A stretch of 64,000 nt of DNA. Origin: Terrimonas sp. GTDB taxonomy: Bacteria; Bacteroidota; Bacteroidia; Chitinophagales; Chitinophagaceae. The stretch is from positions 1 through 64,000 of the forward strand of contig WGMO01000015.1 of the NCBI GenBank assembly GCA_016125075.1, given 5' to 3'. This document shows positions 1-7,859 of this stretch, in pieces (the stretch's first letter is position 1; each line of letters starts with the position of its first letter). Under the pieces are notes generated by a model. The model did not search any database, was not told where the DNA came from, and was given only the letters and a program-made list of their open reading frames with translations. The translations under genes were made by a program, and so were the position numbers.

Positions 1-110
1 GGGGCTTGGCCATACAAAAAATTTATACAGCAAAATTCAAAAACTGATAAACATTTTGCAACCGCTTTTTATACAGTTCAATTGTGAATAAACCAACCCT
101 GAAAACTGAA

Positions 111-140
111 AGAGGCTGCCCCTTTTTGGACAGCCTCTTT
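111..140 (-). terminator. Hairpin terminator after the NTF2-like lipoprotein gene
   Basis: The arms AGAGGCTG (111-118) and CAGCCTCT (131-138) are perfect inverse complements around a 12-nt loop. The hairpin lies just past the stop of the minus-strand lipoprotein gene at 153. T-runs are short on both sides, so it may work in both directions and also close a gene to the left of the window. Confidence 0.6.
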
Positions 141-152
141 TGGAAAAGGTGA

Positions 153-692
153 TTATTTCTTGGGTCTTTTATATTGGGCATACCAAACGATCTTACCATC
201 TTTTACCTGGTTAATATCATGGTAGGAGGCAGAATCGACCATGCCATTTTTATAGGTATCTGTTTCGTCGTACCAGGTTACAATGTACCCGTCTTTTTTG
301 TTGTTGGAATACATTTTTGACCAGGCCGCCATATCGATTTTTACCGAACTCAGGCTGTCGCGGTAGGTACCCCACATTTTCATCAGGTCGGCATTGGAAA
401 GCCTTAAATGGTCTCCGGACGACATATCTACGGTCACGGTATCGGCCATGCCAGCGCCCAATCCGCTCAAATTGCCATTTTCCCAATCCTTATAGGTCAT
501 CAAAACGGTTTTCAGATCGGCATCTGAAACATTATTGCTCCAATCGCTTGAATAGGACGCAGTATAGGGCAAATCAGCTGGCGTGGCAGCTGTAGCCGGC
601 GTCGCAGGCTCTTTGTCGTCTTTATCTTCTTTTTCATTGTTACAGGCAACCAAAACGGTTCCGAAAAGCAGGCAAAACAAAATCTTTTTCAT
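153..692 (-). CDS. NTF2/SnoaL-like lipoprotein
   Basis: The 179-residue product begins with a lipoprotein signal (MKKILFCLLFGTVLVAC), with the lipobox cysteine at residue 17 followed by a charged, Ala/Thr/Pro-rich linker to about residue 45. The remaining 130 residues have the pattern of an NTF2/SnoaL-like fold: an N-terminal helix with an 'MTYKDWENGN' segment, then strands ending in 'VKDGKIVWYAQY'. This fold is seen in many Bacteroidota lipoproteins, where it may bind a small ligand or mediate contacts; the ligand cannot be told from sequence. The gene stands alone and is closed by a hairpin at 111-140. The fold call is by overall pattern only. Confidence 0.7.
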   Translation of the reverse strand: MKKILFCLLFGTVLVACNNEKEDKDDKEPATPATAATPADLPYTASYSSDWSNNVSDADLKTVLMTYKDWENGNLSGLGAGMADTVTVDMSSGDHLRLSNADLMKMWGTYRDSLSSVKIDMAAWSKMYSNNKKDGYIVTWYDETDTYKNGMVDSASYHDINQVKDGKIVWYAQYKRPKK

Positions 693-1152
693 ACAAATTT
701 TTTTTAGTGATGATTTGGTGAGCGTTTATCAACAGAGCGGGATCCGGTTTACGGAGGGGCAGATTACAGGTAAAAGTTAATTATAACTTCTGAATCAATG
801 ATGTTTTTTTTGGCTATAGATTAAACCTGGACTAAGATTATTGAAATTTTGCAAAAGGCCTGGTCCGTATTAACATGTAAATAACCTGAAAAATGGCATC
901 AAAGAGTTATTATGATGCCACAATTTGTTAAGGATCTTTAACTGCAGCTCCACTCATCACAGGCCCATTACCAATTCCGGTTTTAGGTAGATAAACGGAC
1001 CAGCTTACCTACGCTATCGATAGAATATATATAAGGTCGTAGAGCTACAGTATGCCGGCTTCATTTACACCCTCGTCTACTTTCAAAAATTTCAGTGATA
1101 AACCAGGTTAGGTTTGGAAAATATTTCAATATTCAAACTTAAAATCAGGAGT
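693..1152. other. 460-bp intergenic region between divergent genes
   Basis: No convincing gene is visible. It contains an 8-bp inverted repeat, TGGCATCA (894-901) and TGATGCCA (913-920), around an 11-nt loop, and the short palindrome CTATCGATAG (1014-1023). TAGGTTTG at 1109-1116 matches the Bacteroidota -7 element TAnnTTTG, but I see no TTTG at the expected -33 distance, so it is a weak promoter candidate for the small secreted protein gene at 1153. Confidence 0.4.
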
Positions 1153-1494
1153 ATGAAAAAGAGAATTAAAAATTGGGTAAGTGTCTTTGCCCTGCTGCTG
1201 TTGGTAAACGAGATTCCTGCACAGCAAAAAATCAAACAGGCCCCCTGGGTATCAGAAAAAGGTTATTGGGTTTTGCAGACAAATGTAAACACCCCGCTTT
1301 ATTGTACCGTCAGTTTTTATAACAATGCTAATTTACTGATGTATTCAGAAAGACTGGTAGGTATACGACTTGACACAAATAAAAGAAAGGTCAAAATGAA
1401 ACTCAAGAAAGCCCTTGAAACCATTGACCTGGTATGGCAGGAAACCGGGGTTCCAACAGGGAACAAGCAGTATGTAATGGCGATGCTTCGTTAA
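1153..1494 (+). CDS. Small secreted protein of unknown function
   Basis: I do not recognise the family. The 113-residue product starts at ATG 1153 (MKKRIKNWVSVF), which gives a clean signal peptide: a basic start, a hydrophobic core LLLLVNEIP and a cleavage-like AQQ near residue 25. An upstream in-frame start would bury that signal. The mature part is about 88 residues, looks beta-rich, and has many Asn, Tyr and Lys residues. It ends 142 bp before the LytS-type kinase gene on the same strand, so the two may be co-transcribed. Small secreted proteins of this sort are often found beside LytS/LytTR pairs in Bacteroidota, but a functional link here is only inference. Confidence 0.65.
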   Translation: MKKRIKNWVSVFALLLLVNEIPAQQKIKQAPWVSEKGYWVLQTNVNTPLYCTVSFYNNANLLMYSERLVGIRLDTNKRKVKMKLKKALETIDLVWQETGVPTGNKQYVMAMLR

Positions 1495-1636
1495 TTCAAC
1501 ATTGTTCTTCCTGGTGCATAAGATCACCGGGATTAGCGACGAAGGCCGTTTGACTGCTGAAAATTACCGTATGACGATATTTCGGCCGCTTACCGGTGAT
1601 ATAGCTATGAGAGGCTGTAATTTTACTGCCAATCAA

Positions 1637-2794
1637 ATGAAGGAGCATCCTTTTATATTTTCTAATAAGAACCGGTATCGTATTGGCCGTCATATAGTGT
1701 TTTGGGGTTTATGGTGGTTGTTTCAGGGGTTTCTATATTCATTTATTGCAGCCTATGACATTGAAAACTGGTGGCAACGATTAGCGATGTCTATGTTGCA
1801 ATCACTTATTTACCTGGTGGCGCATGTCTTCCTTGCTTATTCCCTGATGTATTTTGTTGTTCCCCGTTTCCTGTTGCGGCAACGTTACTGGATGACTACG
1901 GCTTGGACCATTTTATTATTTGCCGCTACTGCGACTATTTCAATGCTGCTAGGTGTTTTTGTGATTGACCGATTGCGGGAACAGTTATTTGATGGCGTAT
2001 TTTCAGGTCGATATCGCAGCAATTCAAACAATATTTTTCTTTCCCTGATGGCGGGATTACGGGGTGCTATTACCATTGGAGGGATTGCTGCGGCTATTAA
2101 ACTCATGAAATACTGGTATATCAAAGAACAACGCAATATGCAGTTACAACAGGAAAACATTGCTGCTCAAATTCAGTTATTAAAGGCGCAAATCCATCCT
2201 CATTTTTTGTTCAATACTCTCAATAATATCTACTCATTCATCCAGGCAACATCCCCCCAGGCGGCAAAAATGCTTACAGGAATGTCAGACCTATTACGGT
2301 TTATTTTATATGAAGGCGATAAGCCGTTGGTTTCCCTCGAAAAGGAATTGAAAATGCTCAGGGATTATATCGAGCTGGAAAAAATCAGGTATGGGAATGA
2401 ATTGGAATTATTTCTGGATATCCCGAAACAAACCAATGGACTACAGATTGCCCCTTTACTGCTGCTGCCGTTGATAGAAAATTGCTTTAAGCACGGGACC
2501 AGTAATGTTGTTGAACAACCCTGGATTAACTTGCAGATAGTACTACAGGGCCGCCACCTGCATATGAAGCTTTTAAATGGAAAATCCCGGCAAAGCAACG
2601 CGACTTTGGGGAACAAAGGAATTGGTCTTAAAAATGTCGAGAAACGGTTACTTTTACTTTACCCGGGTAAACATGAATTTACCATAGCCAATGAGGAAGA
2701 AGTATTTATTGTCAACCTGAAACTAGAGCTGGAACAAAGTCATATTGAGGAAATGATATCTCAACAAACGCCCAACCTTGAACATGCAGGATAG
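1637..2794 (+). CDS. LytS/YehU-type sensor histidine kinase
   Basis: This is the membrane sensor of a two-component system. From ATG 1637 the product has 385 residues: about four transmembrane helices in the first 160 residues, a short coiled segment (KEQRNMQLQQENIAAQ), then the His_kinase family signature KAQIHPHFLFNTLNN, whose first His in HPHF is the phospho-acceptor in this family. A HATPase module follows, with the N-box LLPLIENCFKHG and the glycine motif GIGLKNVEKRL. The frame is open further upstream from a TTG at 1502, but that leader is neither hydrophobic nor conserved in type, so ATG 1637 is preferred. There is no extracellular sensor domain, so the signal is probably sensed in or near the membrane. 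The gene overlaps the response-regulator gene by 11 bp. Confidence 0.9.
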   Translation: MKEHPFIFSNKNRYRIGRHIVFWGLWWLFQGFLYSFIAAYDIENWWQRLAMSMLQSLIYLVAHVFLAYSLMYFVVPRFLLRQRYWMTTAWTILLFAATATISMLLGVFVIDRLREQLFDGVFSGRYRSNSNNIFLSLMAGLRGAITIGGIAAAIKLMKYWYIKEQRNMQLQQENIAAQIQLLKAQIHPHFLFNTLNNIYSFIQATSPQAAKMLTGMSDLLRFILYEGDKPLVSLEKELKMLRDYIELEKIRYGNELELFLDIPKQTNGLQIAPLLLLPLIENCFKHGTSNVVEQPWINLQIVLQGRHLHMKLLNGKSRQSNATLGNKGIGLKNVEKRLLLLYPGKHEFTIANEEEVFIVNLKLELEQSHIEEMISQQTPNLEHAG

Positions 2795-3497
2795 CAAAAT
2801 AATACGGTGCCTGATTGTGGATGATGAACCACTGGCAAGAGAAATCATTAGCAGGTATATTGCGGAAATTCCCAGCCTTGAATTAGTAGGGGAATTTCAA
2901 AACGCCCTGCAGGCTTTTGCCTGGTTACAGCAACATAAAGCAGATCTTATATTTTTGGATATTCGTATGCCTCAACTTAATGGGAATGATTTCCTTAAAA
3001 CACTAAAAAATCCCCCGAGGGTTATTTTCACAACCGCTTATACCGATTATGCGTTGGAAGGGTATGAACTTGATGTGGCAGATTACCTGATGAAACCTAT
3101 TCCTTTTGAAAGGTTTCTTAAAGCTGTCAATAAGGCGTTTCCGCAAGGTGTCCATACTGAGGAATCGAATATTGGACCGGATATTAAAAATGAATCCTTT
3201 GTTTACTTCCGGGTTGATCGTAAAATGGTTAAAGTAATGTTACACGAAATACAGTATATCGAAAGCATGAAGGATTATATTAAAGTTCATACAGCGGAGA
3301 GGGTTTTGCTAACCAAGCAGTCTATCAGTTCGGTCGAAGCTATGTTGCCGGAATCGGTTTTTATTCGGGTGCATCGTTCATTTATTGTATCACTGAATGC
3401 AATTAAATCCTTCACTTCTGAATTGCTGGATATTGGGAACACGGAAATTCCGGTTGGTAAATTATACCGGCAGGGTGTTATGAAGATGCTACAATGA
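2784..3497 (+). CDS. LytTR-family response regulator
   Basis: The cognate regulator of the preceding kinase. The 237-residue product has an N-terminal receiver domain: acidic pair in IVDDEP, phospho-acceptor Asp in LIFLDIRMPQ, switch Thr in FTTAYTDY, Lys in YLMKPIPFER. A C-terminal LytTR DNA-binding domain starts at about residue 140 (YFRVDRKMVK ... IQYIESMKDYIKVHT ... FIRVHRSFIV). ATG 2784 lies inside the end of the kinase gene, the usual sign of translational coupling. LytTR proteins bind direct repeats upstream of their targets. I could not identify such repeats here, so the regulon is unknown. Confidence 0.92.
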   Translation: MQDSKIIRCLIVDDEPLAREIISRYIAEIPSLELVGEFQNALQAFAWLQQHKADLIFLDIRMPQLNGNDFLKTLKNPPRVIFTTAYTDYALEGYELDVADYLMKPIPFERFLKAVNKAFPQGVHTEESNIGPDIKNESFVYFRVDRKMVKVMLHEIQYIESMKDYIKVHTAERVLLTKQSISSVEAMLPESVFIRVHRSFIVSLNAIKSFTSELLDIGNTEIPVGKLYRQGVMKMLQ

Positions 3498-3620
3498 TTA
3501 TAGGCTTAAGATCAAACATTATATTATCAATAATTTCTGTTTTTCAAATTGAAAACATTTGAACAGTTGCAATTTCTTTTGCATTATTGAATTATATTGC
3601 TGCTTAAATAAATTAATATT

Positions 3621-4664
3621 ATGAAAAGTACAAAAGCTTATGCTGCACAGAGTGCCAATACAGATCTTGCCCCGTTTACCATTGACAGGCGGGATCCCAA
3701 ACCGCATGATGTTCAGATCGAAATACTTTATTGCGGTGTATGTCACAGTGATCTTCACTTTGCCCGCAACGAATGGGGCATGACCGTTTATCCCATTGTT
3801 CCCGGGCATGAAATTGTGGGCCGGGTTACGGCAGTAGGAGGCCATGTAAAAAAGTTCAAAGTGGGCGATCTCGCGGGTATCGGTTGCCTGGTGGACAGCT
3901 GCCGCGAATGTGAAAATTGTAAGGAGGGCCTGGAGCAATATTGTCTGGAGGGCGCGGTGTTTAGTTATAACGGAAATGAACGCGATGGAAGCGGTAACAC
4001 TTATGGAGGGTACAGTAAATCGATCCTGGCCCACGAAGATTTTGTGCTGCATATTTCTGATAAACTTCCCCTGGATGCCGTAGCCCCTTTGCTTTGCGCA
4101 GGCATTACTACCTATTCGCCCCTGCGTTACTGGAAGGTGGGTAAGGGAACGAAAGTGGGGATACTGGGATTGGGTGGTCTGGGTCATATGGGCGTAAAAC
4201 TGGCCGTAGCCATGGGTGCCGAAGTGACCATGCTTAGCCACACCCCTTCAAAAGAAAAAGACGCAAAGCGGCTGGGTGCCCATCAGTTTGTTCTGACCTC
4301 CGATGAGGAACAGGTAAAAAAAGTGGCCGGTAGTTTTGATTTTATTCTTGATACCGTTTCTGCAGAGCATGATTACAATTTTTACCTGGGATTGCTGCGT
4401 ACCAATGGGGTGATGGTATGTGTGGGGGCACCACCGGCTCCTGCCACCTTGCCGGCTATGAACCTGATTTTTGGCCGAAAGAGTTTTGCGGGTTCATTGA
4501 TTGGTGGTTTACCCGAAACCCAGGAAATGCTTGATTTTTGTGCCAAGCATGGTATAGTCAGTGATATCGAACTTATCAGCATGGACCAGATCAATGAAGC
4601 GTACGAGCGGATGCTAAAAGGAGATGTGCGTTACCGCTTTGTAATTGATATGGCTACTTTGTAA
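3621..4664 (+). CDS. Zinc-dependent NAD(P)-alcohol dehydrogenase (CAD/YahK type)
   Basis: A medium-chain zinc alcohol dehydrogenase of 347 residues, normal length for the cinnamyl-alcohol/YahK-like branch. The catalytic zinc site is seen in YCGVCHSDLHFAR and PGHEIVGRV; the structural zinc cysteines lie in DSCRECENCKEGLEQYC. The nucleotide-binding motif is GILGLGGLGHMGVKLA near residue 180. The family reduces aldehydes to alcohols with NADPH or runs the reverse; the substrate here is not known. It stands alone on the plus strand and converges with the barrel gene at 4727, with a hairpin between them. Confidence 0.93.
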   Translation: MKSTKAYAAQSANTDLAPFTIDRRDPKPHDVQIEILYCGVCHSDLHFARNEWGMTVYPIVPGHEIVGRVTAVGGHVKKFKVGDLAGIGCLVDSCRECENCKEGLEQYCLEGAVFSYNGNERDGSGNTYGGYSKSILAHEDFVLHISDKLPLDAVAPLLCAGITTYSPLRYWKVGKGTKVGILGLGGLGHMGVKLAVAMGAEVTMLSHTPSKEKDAKRLGAHQFVLTSDEEQVKKVAGSFDFILDTVSAEHDYNFYLGLLRTNGVMVCVGAPPAPATLPAMNLIFGRKSFAGSLIGGLPETQEMLDFCAKHGIVSDIELISMDQINEAYERMLKGDVRYRFVIDMATL

Positions 4665-4681
4665 AAATGGATAGAGATTTT

Positions 4682-4722
4682 ATAGCCCTGTACAGGAAAC
4701 CAATACTCCCGTTCAGGGCTAT
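4682..4722 (+). terminator. Hairpin between convergent alcohol dehydrogenase and barrel genes
   Basis: The arms ATAGCCCTG (4682-4690) and CAGGGCTAT (4714-4722) are perfect complements with a 23-nt loop, followed on the plus strand by TGTTTT. It lies 18 bp past the dehydrogenase stop and 5 bp before the end of the minus-strand barrel gene, so it may serve both. Confidence 0.6.
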
Positions 4723-4726
4723 TGTT

Positions 4727-5581
4727 TTAGTTACGGGTTGCCGGACAACCCACCTTTTTTTCTTTTTTTACGGCCGGTAAACCCGTCATTTCCCTGCTCT
4801 TATCAAATACATGTCTGATGGTAAGGGTAAAAGCGAAATAAAAATAACTGTCTTTATACTTGTTACTTCCACGAATTGTACCGGCAGCAGGGTAAGGACT
4901 GGCACCCACTTCATCCCCCCGGTATGCGAATGCCACAGCTTTGGTACCCCGGGAATTCAGCAGCAGGTTTTGATCGGCATACCGGTTACTGACATCATCA
5001 AGATAATCGGTAAAGAGCTTGCGGTAACCTGCCTCCACTCCGAGCCTGACATTTTCTCCTAATGCCCTTTCCATACCTAAACCCACCGGGATAAAAAATT
5101 GAAGCCGATGGTATTTTTTTACCCCGGCAATCACCCCCTGGCCTTCCGTGCTGAGGGGTTGCAAAAAAACCTTATTGCCGGCTGAATCGGTGGTGAAGGG
5201 ATTGAAATGAAACAGACCGATTCCCCCAGCAACATAGGGTGTCCACCAGCGGCTGTTCAGGCTGAAAAGATCATACTGCACCGTTCCCTCCCATTCCCAG
5301 ATATTAGTCTGAAAACGAAGGTTTCTTTGCTGCATTTTGGGTGTCCCCCTACTGTCATCCCCTTCCAGTGCACCCAAACTAAAATACCCTCTAACAGCAA
5401 TGTGCTCCGATAGGTCATACTTTGCCCCGGCTGAGGCGAATATTTTTGACTGAGAAAGGGAAATATTTTTGGCTTTCAGGTCACCCTGGTAACTCGCGAT
5501 ACCCATTCGGCCGGAAAAATAGAAATTCTGTGCCGATGCCAGCAGTGGAGATAAAAAGGAAAGAAAAAAAAGTGTTTTCAT
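4727..5581 (-). CDS. Outer-membrane beta-barrel protein, DUF6089-like
   Basis: The product has 284 residues when started at ATG 5581 (MKTLFFLSFLSPLLASAQ), which gives a clear signal peptide; a start seven codons earlier would add a non-hydrophobic leader. The mature protein has alternating aromatic/polar strands typical of a small outer-membrane barrel, with the segments FSGRMGIASYQGDLKAK and IAVRGYFSLGALEGDD that resemble the DUF6089 family of Bacteroidota. It ends with a short charged tail (KKEKKVGCPATRN). Function unknown; such proteins are often built like porins or gliding-associated barrels. Confident about location and fold, less about the family name. Confidence 0.75.
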   Translation of the reverse strand: MKTLFFLSFLSPLLASAQNFYFSGRMGIASYQGDLKAKNISLSQSKIFASAGAKYDLSEHIAVRGYFSLGALEGDDSRGTPKMQQRNLRFQTNIWEWEGTVQYDLFSLNSRWWTPYVAGGIGLFHFNPFTTDSAGNKVFLQPLSTEGQGVIAGVKKYHRLQFFIPVGLGMERALGENVRLGVEAGYRKLFTDYLDDVSNRYADQNLLLNSRGTKAVAFAYRGDEVGASPYPAAGTIRGSNKYKDSYFYFAFTLTIRHVFDKSREMTGLPAVKKEKKVGCPATRN

Positions 5582-5648
5582 TGAAAATCGGAATAGGGGC
5601 AATACACTAAAACGGAGAAATAGTTAAATTATTTCTTTAGGCGGGATA

Positions 5649-5679
5649 AGAAAAAGCAGCCATACTAATTGGCTGCTTT
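5649..5679 (-). terminator. Rho-independent terminator after the GerW-like gene
   Basis: The stem AAAGCAGCCA (5653-5662) / TGGCTGCTTT (5670-5679) has a 7-nt loop and is followed on the minus strand by a T-run. It sits 19 bp past the stop of the GerW-like gene and closes the 6610-5698 gene pair. Confidence 0.8.
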
Positions 5680-5697
5680 ACCATGCACAAGACGGGT

Positions 5698-6084
5698 TTA
5701 CACGGTGGCTTCGGCTTTTTCTGCTTTCTTTTTATTCAGGTATTTTTCCAGCAGCTCGGGTACTTTCTCAAAAACGGCACTCAGTCCTTTGTTGTTACGG
5801 GTAGGGATGAAAGAAATCTGTTCTTTATGTGTGACGAGGAAGCCAATGGGTTCAACCCCAACACCTCCGCCTGCGCCTCCTCCAATACCTTCACCAGACC
5901 CTTTTCCCTGTTGACCGCCTTTCCCTTCTCCACCGCCATATCCCAGACCTAAACCAAACTTAATCACGGGTACACAGGTAAACTCTCCTAACTGGAATGA
6001 CTGGCCAACCACGGTTTCAGTACTGGCTTCTGTTTTAAAGAAATCAGTCAGTTCCTTTACTGTAGCTTCTAAATTGATTGACAT
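5698..6084 (-). CDS. GerW/YtfJ-family protein
   Basis: The 128-residue product matches the layout of the GerW (Spore_YtfJ) family: an N-terminal helix (NLEATVKELTDFFKTEAST), a VVGQSFQLGEFTCVPVIKFGLGLG strand region (quoted here in part), a long glycine-rich stretch at about residues 48-78, then GVEPIGFLVTHKEQISFIP. In Bacillus subtilis GerW is needed for normal spore germination. The family also occurs in non-sporulating bacteria, where its role is not established. No signal peptide is present, so it is cytoplasmic or membrane-attached through partners. It lies 31 bp downstream of a small membrane-protein gene that may be the counterpart of ytfI, the gene next to ytfJ in Bacillus. Confidence 0.85.
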   Translation of the reverse strand: MSINLEATVKELTDFFKTEASTETVVGQSFQLGEFTCVPVIKFGLGLGYGGGEGKGGQQGKGSGEGIGGGAGGGVGVEPIGFLVTHKEQISFIPTRNNKGLSAVFEKVPELLEKYLNKKKAEKAEATV

Positions 6085-6115
6085 ATTTGTTGAATTTTAT
6101 TGTTTAAAAAATAGG

Positions 6116-6610
6116 TTATTTCCAATAGGCATAAATAATTTTCCACATACGGTTGCTGATTTTTCCATAGAAATAATTGTGACCGGAAAAGTTGATCAGC
6201 ACATGCTCACGGCTATTGGGCAGAAAATTGATAGGAAATAATAGTGCATTGAAAGGGTAATCCCCGGTATCAATGGCTAACTGCCATTTTTCCACTGTAA
6301 ATGTCCTGAGCATGGCTTTCATTTTTTTAAGGATTCCTACGCGATTCCTTTTTTTCCCGTGGGGAGTTATTTTTTTTTTCTTTTTCGCAGCGCTTTGTTT
6401 CATCTGCTCCAGGTGAACGATATGACTGAAAAAGAAAACCCTGAACCTTAACAACCATTCCTGCTGGAAATAAACCGTTACAGAGCCTATTCCTGACCAG
6501 CGAAAGGTAAGGATTGGAGCCCTTGTGTCAACTTCAAGGGTAAACCTTGCCAGGAGCATCCATCCCAATAGCAGGGATAAAAAAACCAGGATCGATAATA
6601 AAATGATCAC
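6116..6610 (-). CDS. Small membrane-anchored protein, possibly DUF2953 (YtfI)-like
   Basis: The 164-residue product starts at GTG 6610 with one strong N-terminal membrane helix (IILLSILVFLSLLLGWMLL). The rest is soluble, with a very basic middle (MKQSAAKKKKKITPHGKKR) and a C-terminal part containing LPNSREHVLINFSGHNYF. The overall layout, namely an N-terminal helix, then beta-type segments (LEVDTRAPILTFRWSG), a Lys-rich linker and a short C-terminal domain, resembles DUF2953 proteins such as YtfI, and the gene lies directly upstream of a GerW/YtfJ gene as ytfI does in Bacillus. The family call rests on layout and neighbourhood and needs a profile search. Confidence 0.6.
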   Translation of the reverse strand: MIILLSILVFLSLLLGWMLLARFTLEVDTRAPILTFRWSGIGSVTVYFQQEWLLRFRVFFFSHIVHLEQMKQSAAKKKKKITPHGKKRNRVGILKKMKAMLRTFTVEKWQLAIDTGDYPFNALLFPINFLPNSREHVLINFSGHNYFYGKISNRMWKIIYAYWK

Positions 6611-6672
6611 TTTGCAAAATTGGAATTAACATTTTTCCAAAACAATGACAGGCATCATCGATTATGATGAGC

Positions 6673-6703
6673 AAAAAAATCTCCCGGTCAATAACCGGGA
6701 GAT
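6673..6703 (-). terminator. Rho-independent terminator after the barrel gene at 6733
   Basis: A strong stem ATCTCCCGGT (6679-6688) / ACCGGGAGAT (6694-6703) with a 5-nt loop is followed on the minus strand by seven T. It lies 30 bp past the barrel gene's stop and separates that gene from the GerW pair. Confidence 0.88.
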
Positions 6704-6732
6704 CGTTGAGGGATGGCAACAGAGGCTACAAC

Positions 6733-7404
6733 TTAAAACCTGATTCCAAATCCACCCGTCAAATTGAGTACGGAAATTTTTTGCTTAATGCTTTCTGAAT
6801 AGGGTTGCTCTCCTGTACTGGTATACTTCATGGTAAATTTTGGCCGCATGTACAGGTAATCCATATTGGCCAATAAGAAAACCTTGTTACTGATTCCGAC
6901 CTGCAAATCCACTCCTGTAACCAATACCGGGGCAACGGACCAGTCTTCTTCCACAACCGTTTCGCCCTGGTACCTGACATTCGGAGTATTGGCATTGGCT
7001 ACTCCACCCATCACCTGCAAGTTCAAAGCGATATTGCGGGGAAACATCTGCGTTATCATAGGGCCGGCGGAAATTCCATACCATTGCCAGTGGTTCAGCC
7101 GGGTACCTGGCAGGTCATGGCTGATCGCCGCATTGTCGAGTTTGTATTTGTTAAAGAAGGCACTTGCGGTAATTCCCAGGTTTTCTGTTATAGGAAAACC
7201 GTAGTCCAGGTTCAGGTTAAACCCGGTCCTTGCAAACCCGGCATCAGGATTATCATAATTGGCACTGGCAAAATCACTTATTGGAAAGGAAGGACCAACA
7301 TGCAGGGCAAGAAACTGTTCTCCCATCCTTTTCTCGTTTTTTCCCTGGGCCCCGATGAAGCCACCAACCAGCAGCGCTATCATCAAGAACAGCAGCTTTT
7401 TCAT
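6733..7404 (-). CDS. Outer-membrane beta-barrel (porin-family) protein
   Basis: A 223-residue exported protein with a signal peptide (MKKLLFLMIALLVGGFIGAQG) and repeated amphipathic strands separated by short turns: FLALHVGPSFPISDF, FNLNLDYGFPITENLGI, WQWYGISAGPMI. It ends in the barrel-closing strand LNLTGGFGIRF with a terminal Phe, the usual signature of outer-membrane barrels. The specific function is unknown. It is a single gene with its own terminator (6673-6703). Confidence 0.82.
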   Translation of the reverse strand: MKKLLFLMIALLVGGFIGAQGKNEKRMGEQFLALHVGPSFPISDFASANYDNPDAGFARTGFNLNLDYGFPITENLGITASAFFNKYKLDNAAISHDLPGTRLNHWQWYGISAGPMITQMFPRNIALNLQVMGGVANANTPNVRYQGETVVEEDWSVAPVLVTGVDLQVGISNKVFLLANMDYLYMRPKFTMKYTSTGEQPYSESIKQKISVLNLTGGFGIRF

Positions 7405-7583
7405 ATAAGTTAATTTAGAGATTCACCGTTCACACTTATTCCAGATTCACGGCAGAAATTTAAGATGGGGAAGAGCACAGAACAATGACAGCCGGAATTA
7501 CCGGTAATGATACCGGTCACCTGGGGAAAAGGAAATAAGACAGGGGGTTAAGACCAAAAAACCCATTGAGGTATTGATTACTT

Positions 7584-7832
7584 CTATGATTCCTCTCTTT
7601 CCACCGCTATGGTACACTCCCCTACAAGCGCAGCCAGTGCCCCCACAGCTGCCAGTACCGGTGCAAAAATTGCACCGACCACGCCAAGCGTCAGGGGAAA
7701 GGACATGAGTTCCTTACCGGATTTATCATGGATACTGATCTTACGGATATTACCTTCCTTGATCAGCTCCTTTACTTTATTGAGGAGGTCTTCTCCATGA
7801 ATGGTGAAGTATTCTTTTTTTGTCTTTTTCAC
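7584..7832 (-). CDS. DUF4342 family protein
   Basis: An 82-residue protein, GTG start at 7832. The first half is a predicted helical domain (EDLLNKVKELIKEGNIRKIS, then IHDKSGKELMSFPLTLG) and the second half is a hydrophobic, Ala/Val-rich segment (VGAIFAPVLAAVGALAALVG) that probably crosses or lies in the membrane. This two-part layout is typical of DUF4342 proteins, which have no established function. It lies 27 bp after the stop of the upstream DUF6544-like gene, so three minus-strand genes (9438 to 7584) may form one transcript. Confidence 0.8.
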   Translation of the reverse strand: MKKTKKEYFTIHGEDLLNKVKELIKEGNIRKISIHDKSGKELMSFPLTLGVVGAIFAPVLAAVGALAALVGECTIAVEREES

Positions 7833-7859
7833 GATAATAATATGAAGTGGTGAAAGAAT

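Noticed and set aside
3519-4241. 240-codon antisense frame over the alcohol dehydrogenase
   Set aside because: Composition is that of reversed coding DNA and the dehydrogenase motifs are intact on the other strand.
7490-7520. Repeated ACCGGT motifs before the barrel gene, similar to those at 10965-11010
   Set aside because: ACCGGT recurs often in this GC context; without a count across the genome it is not evidence of an operator.
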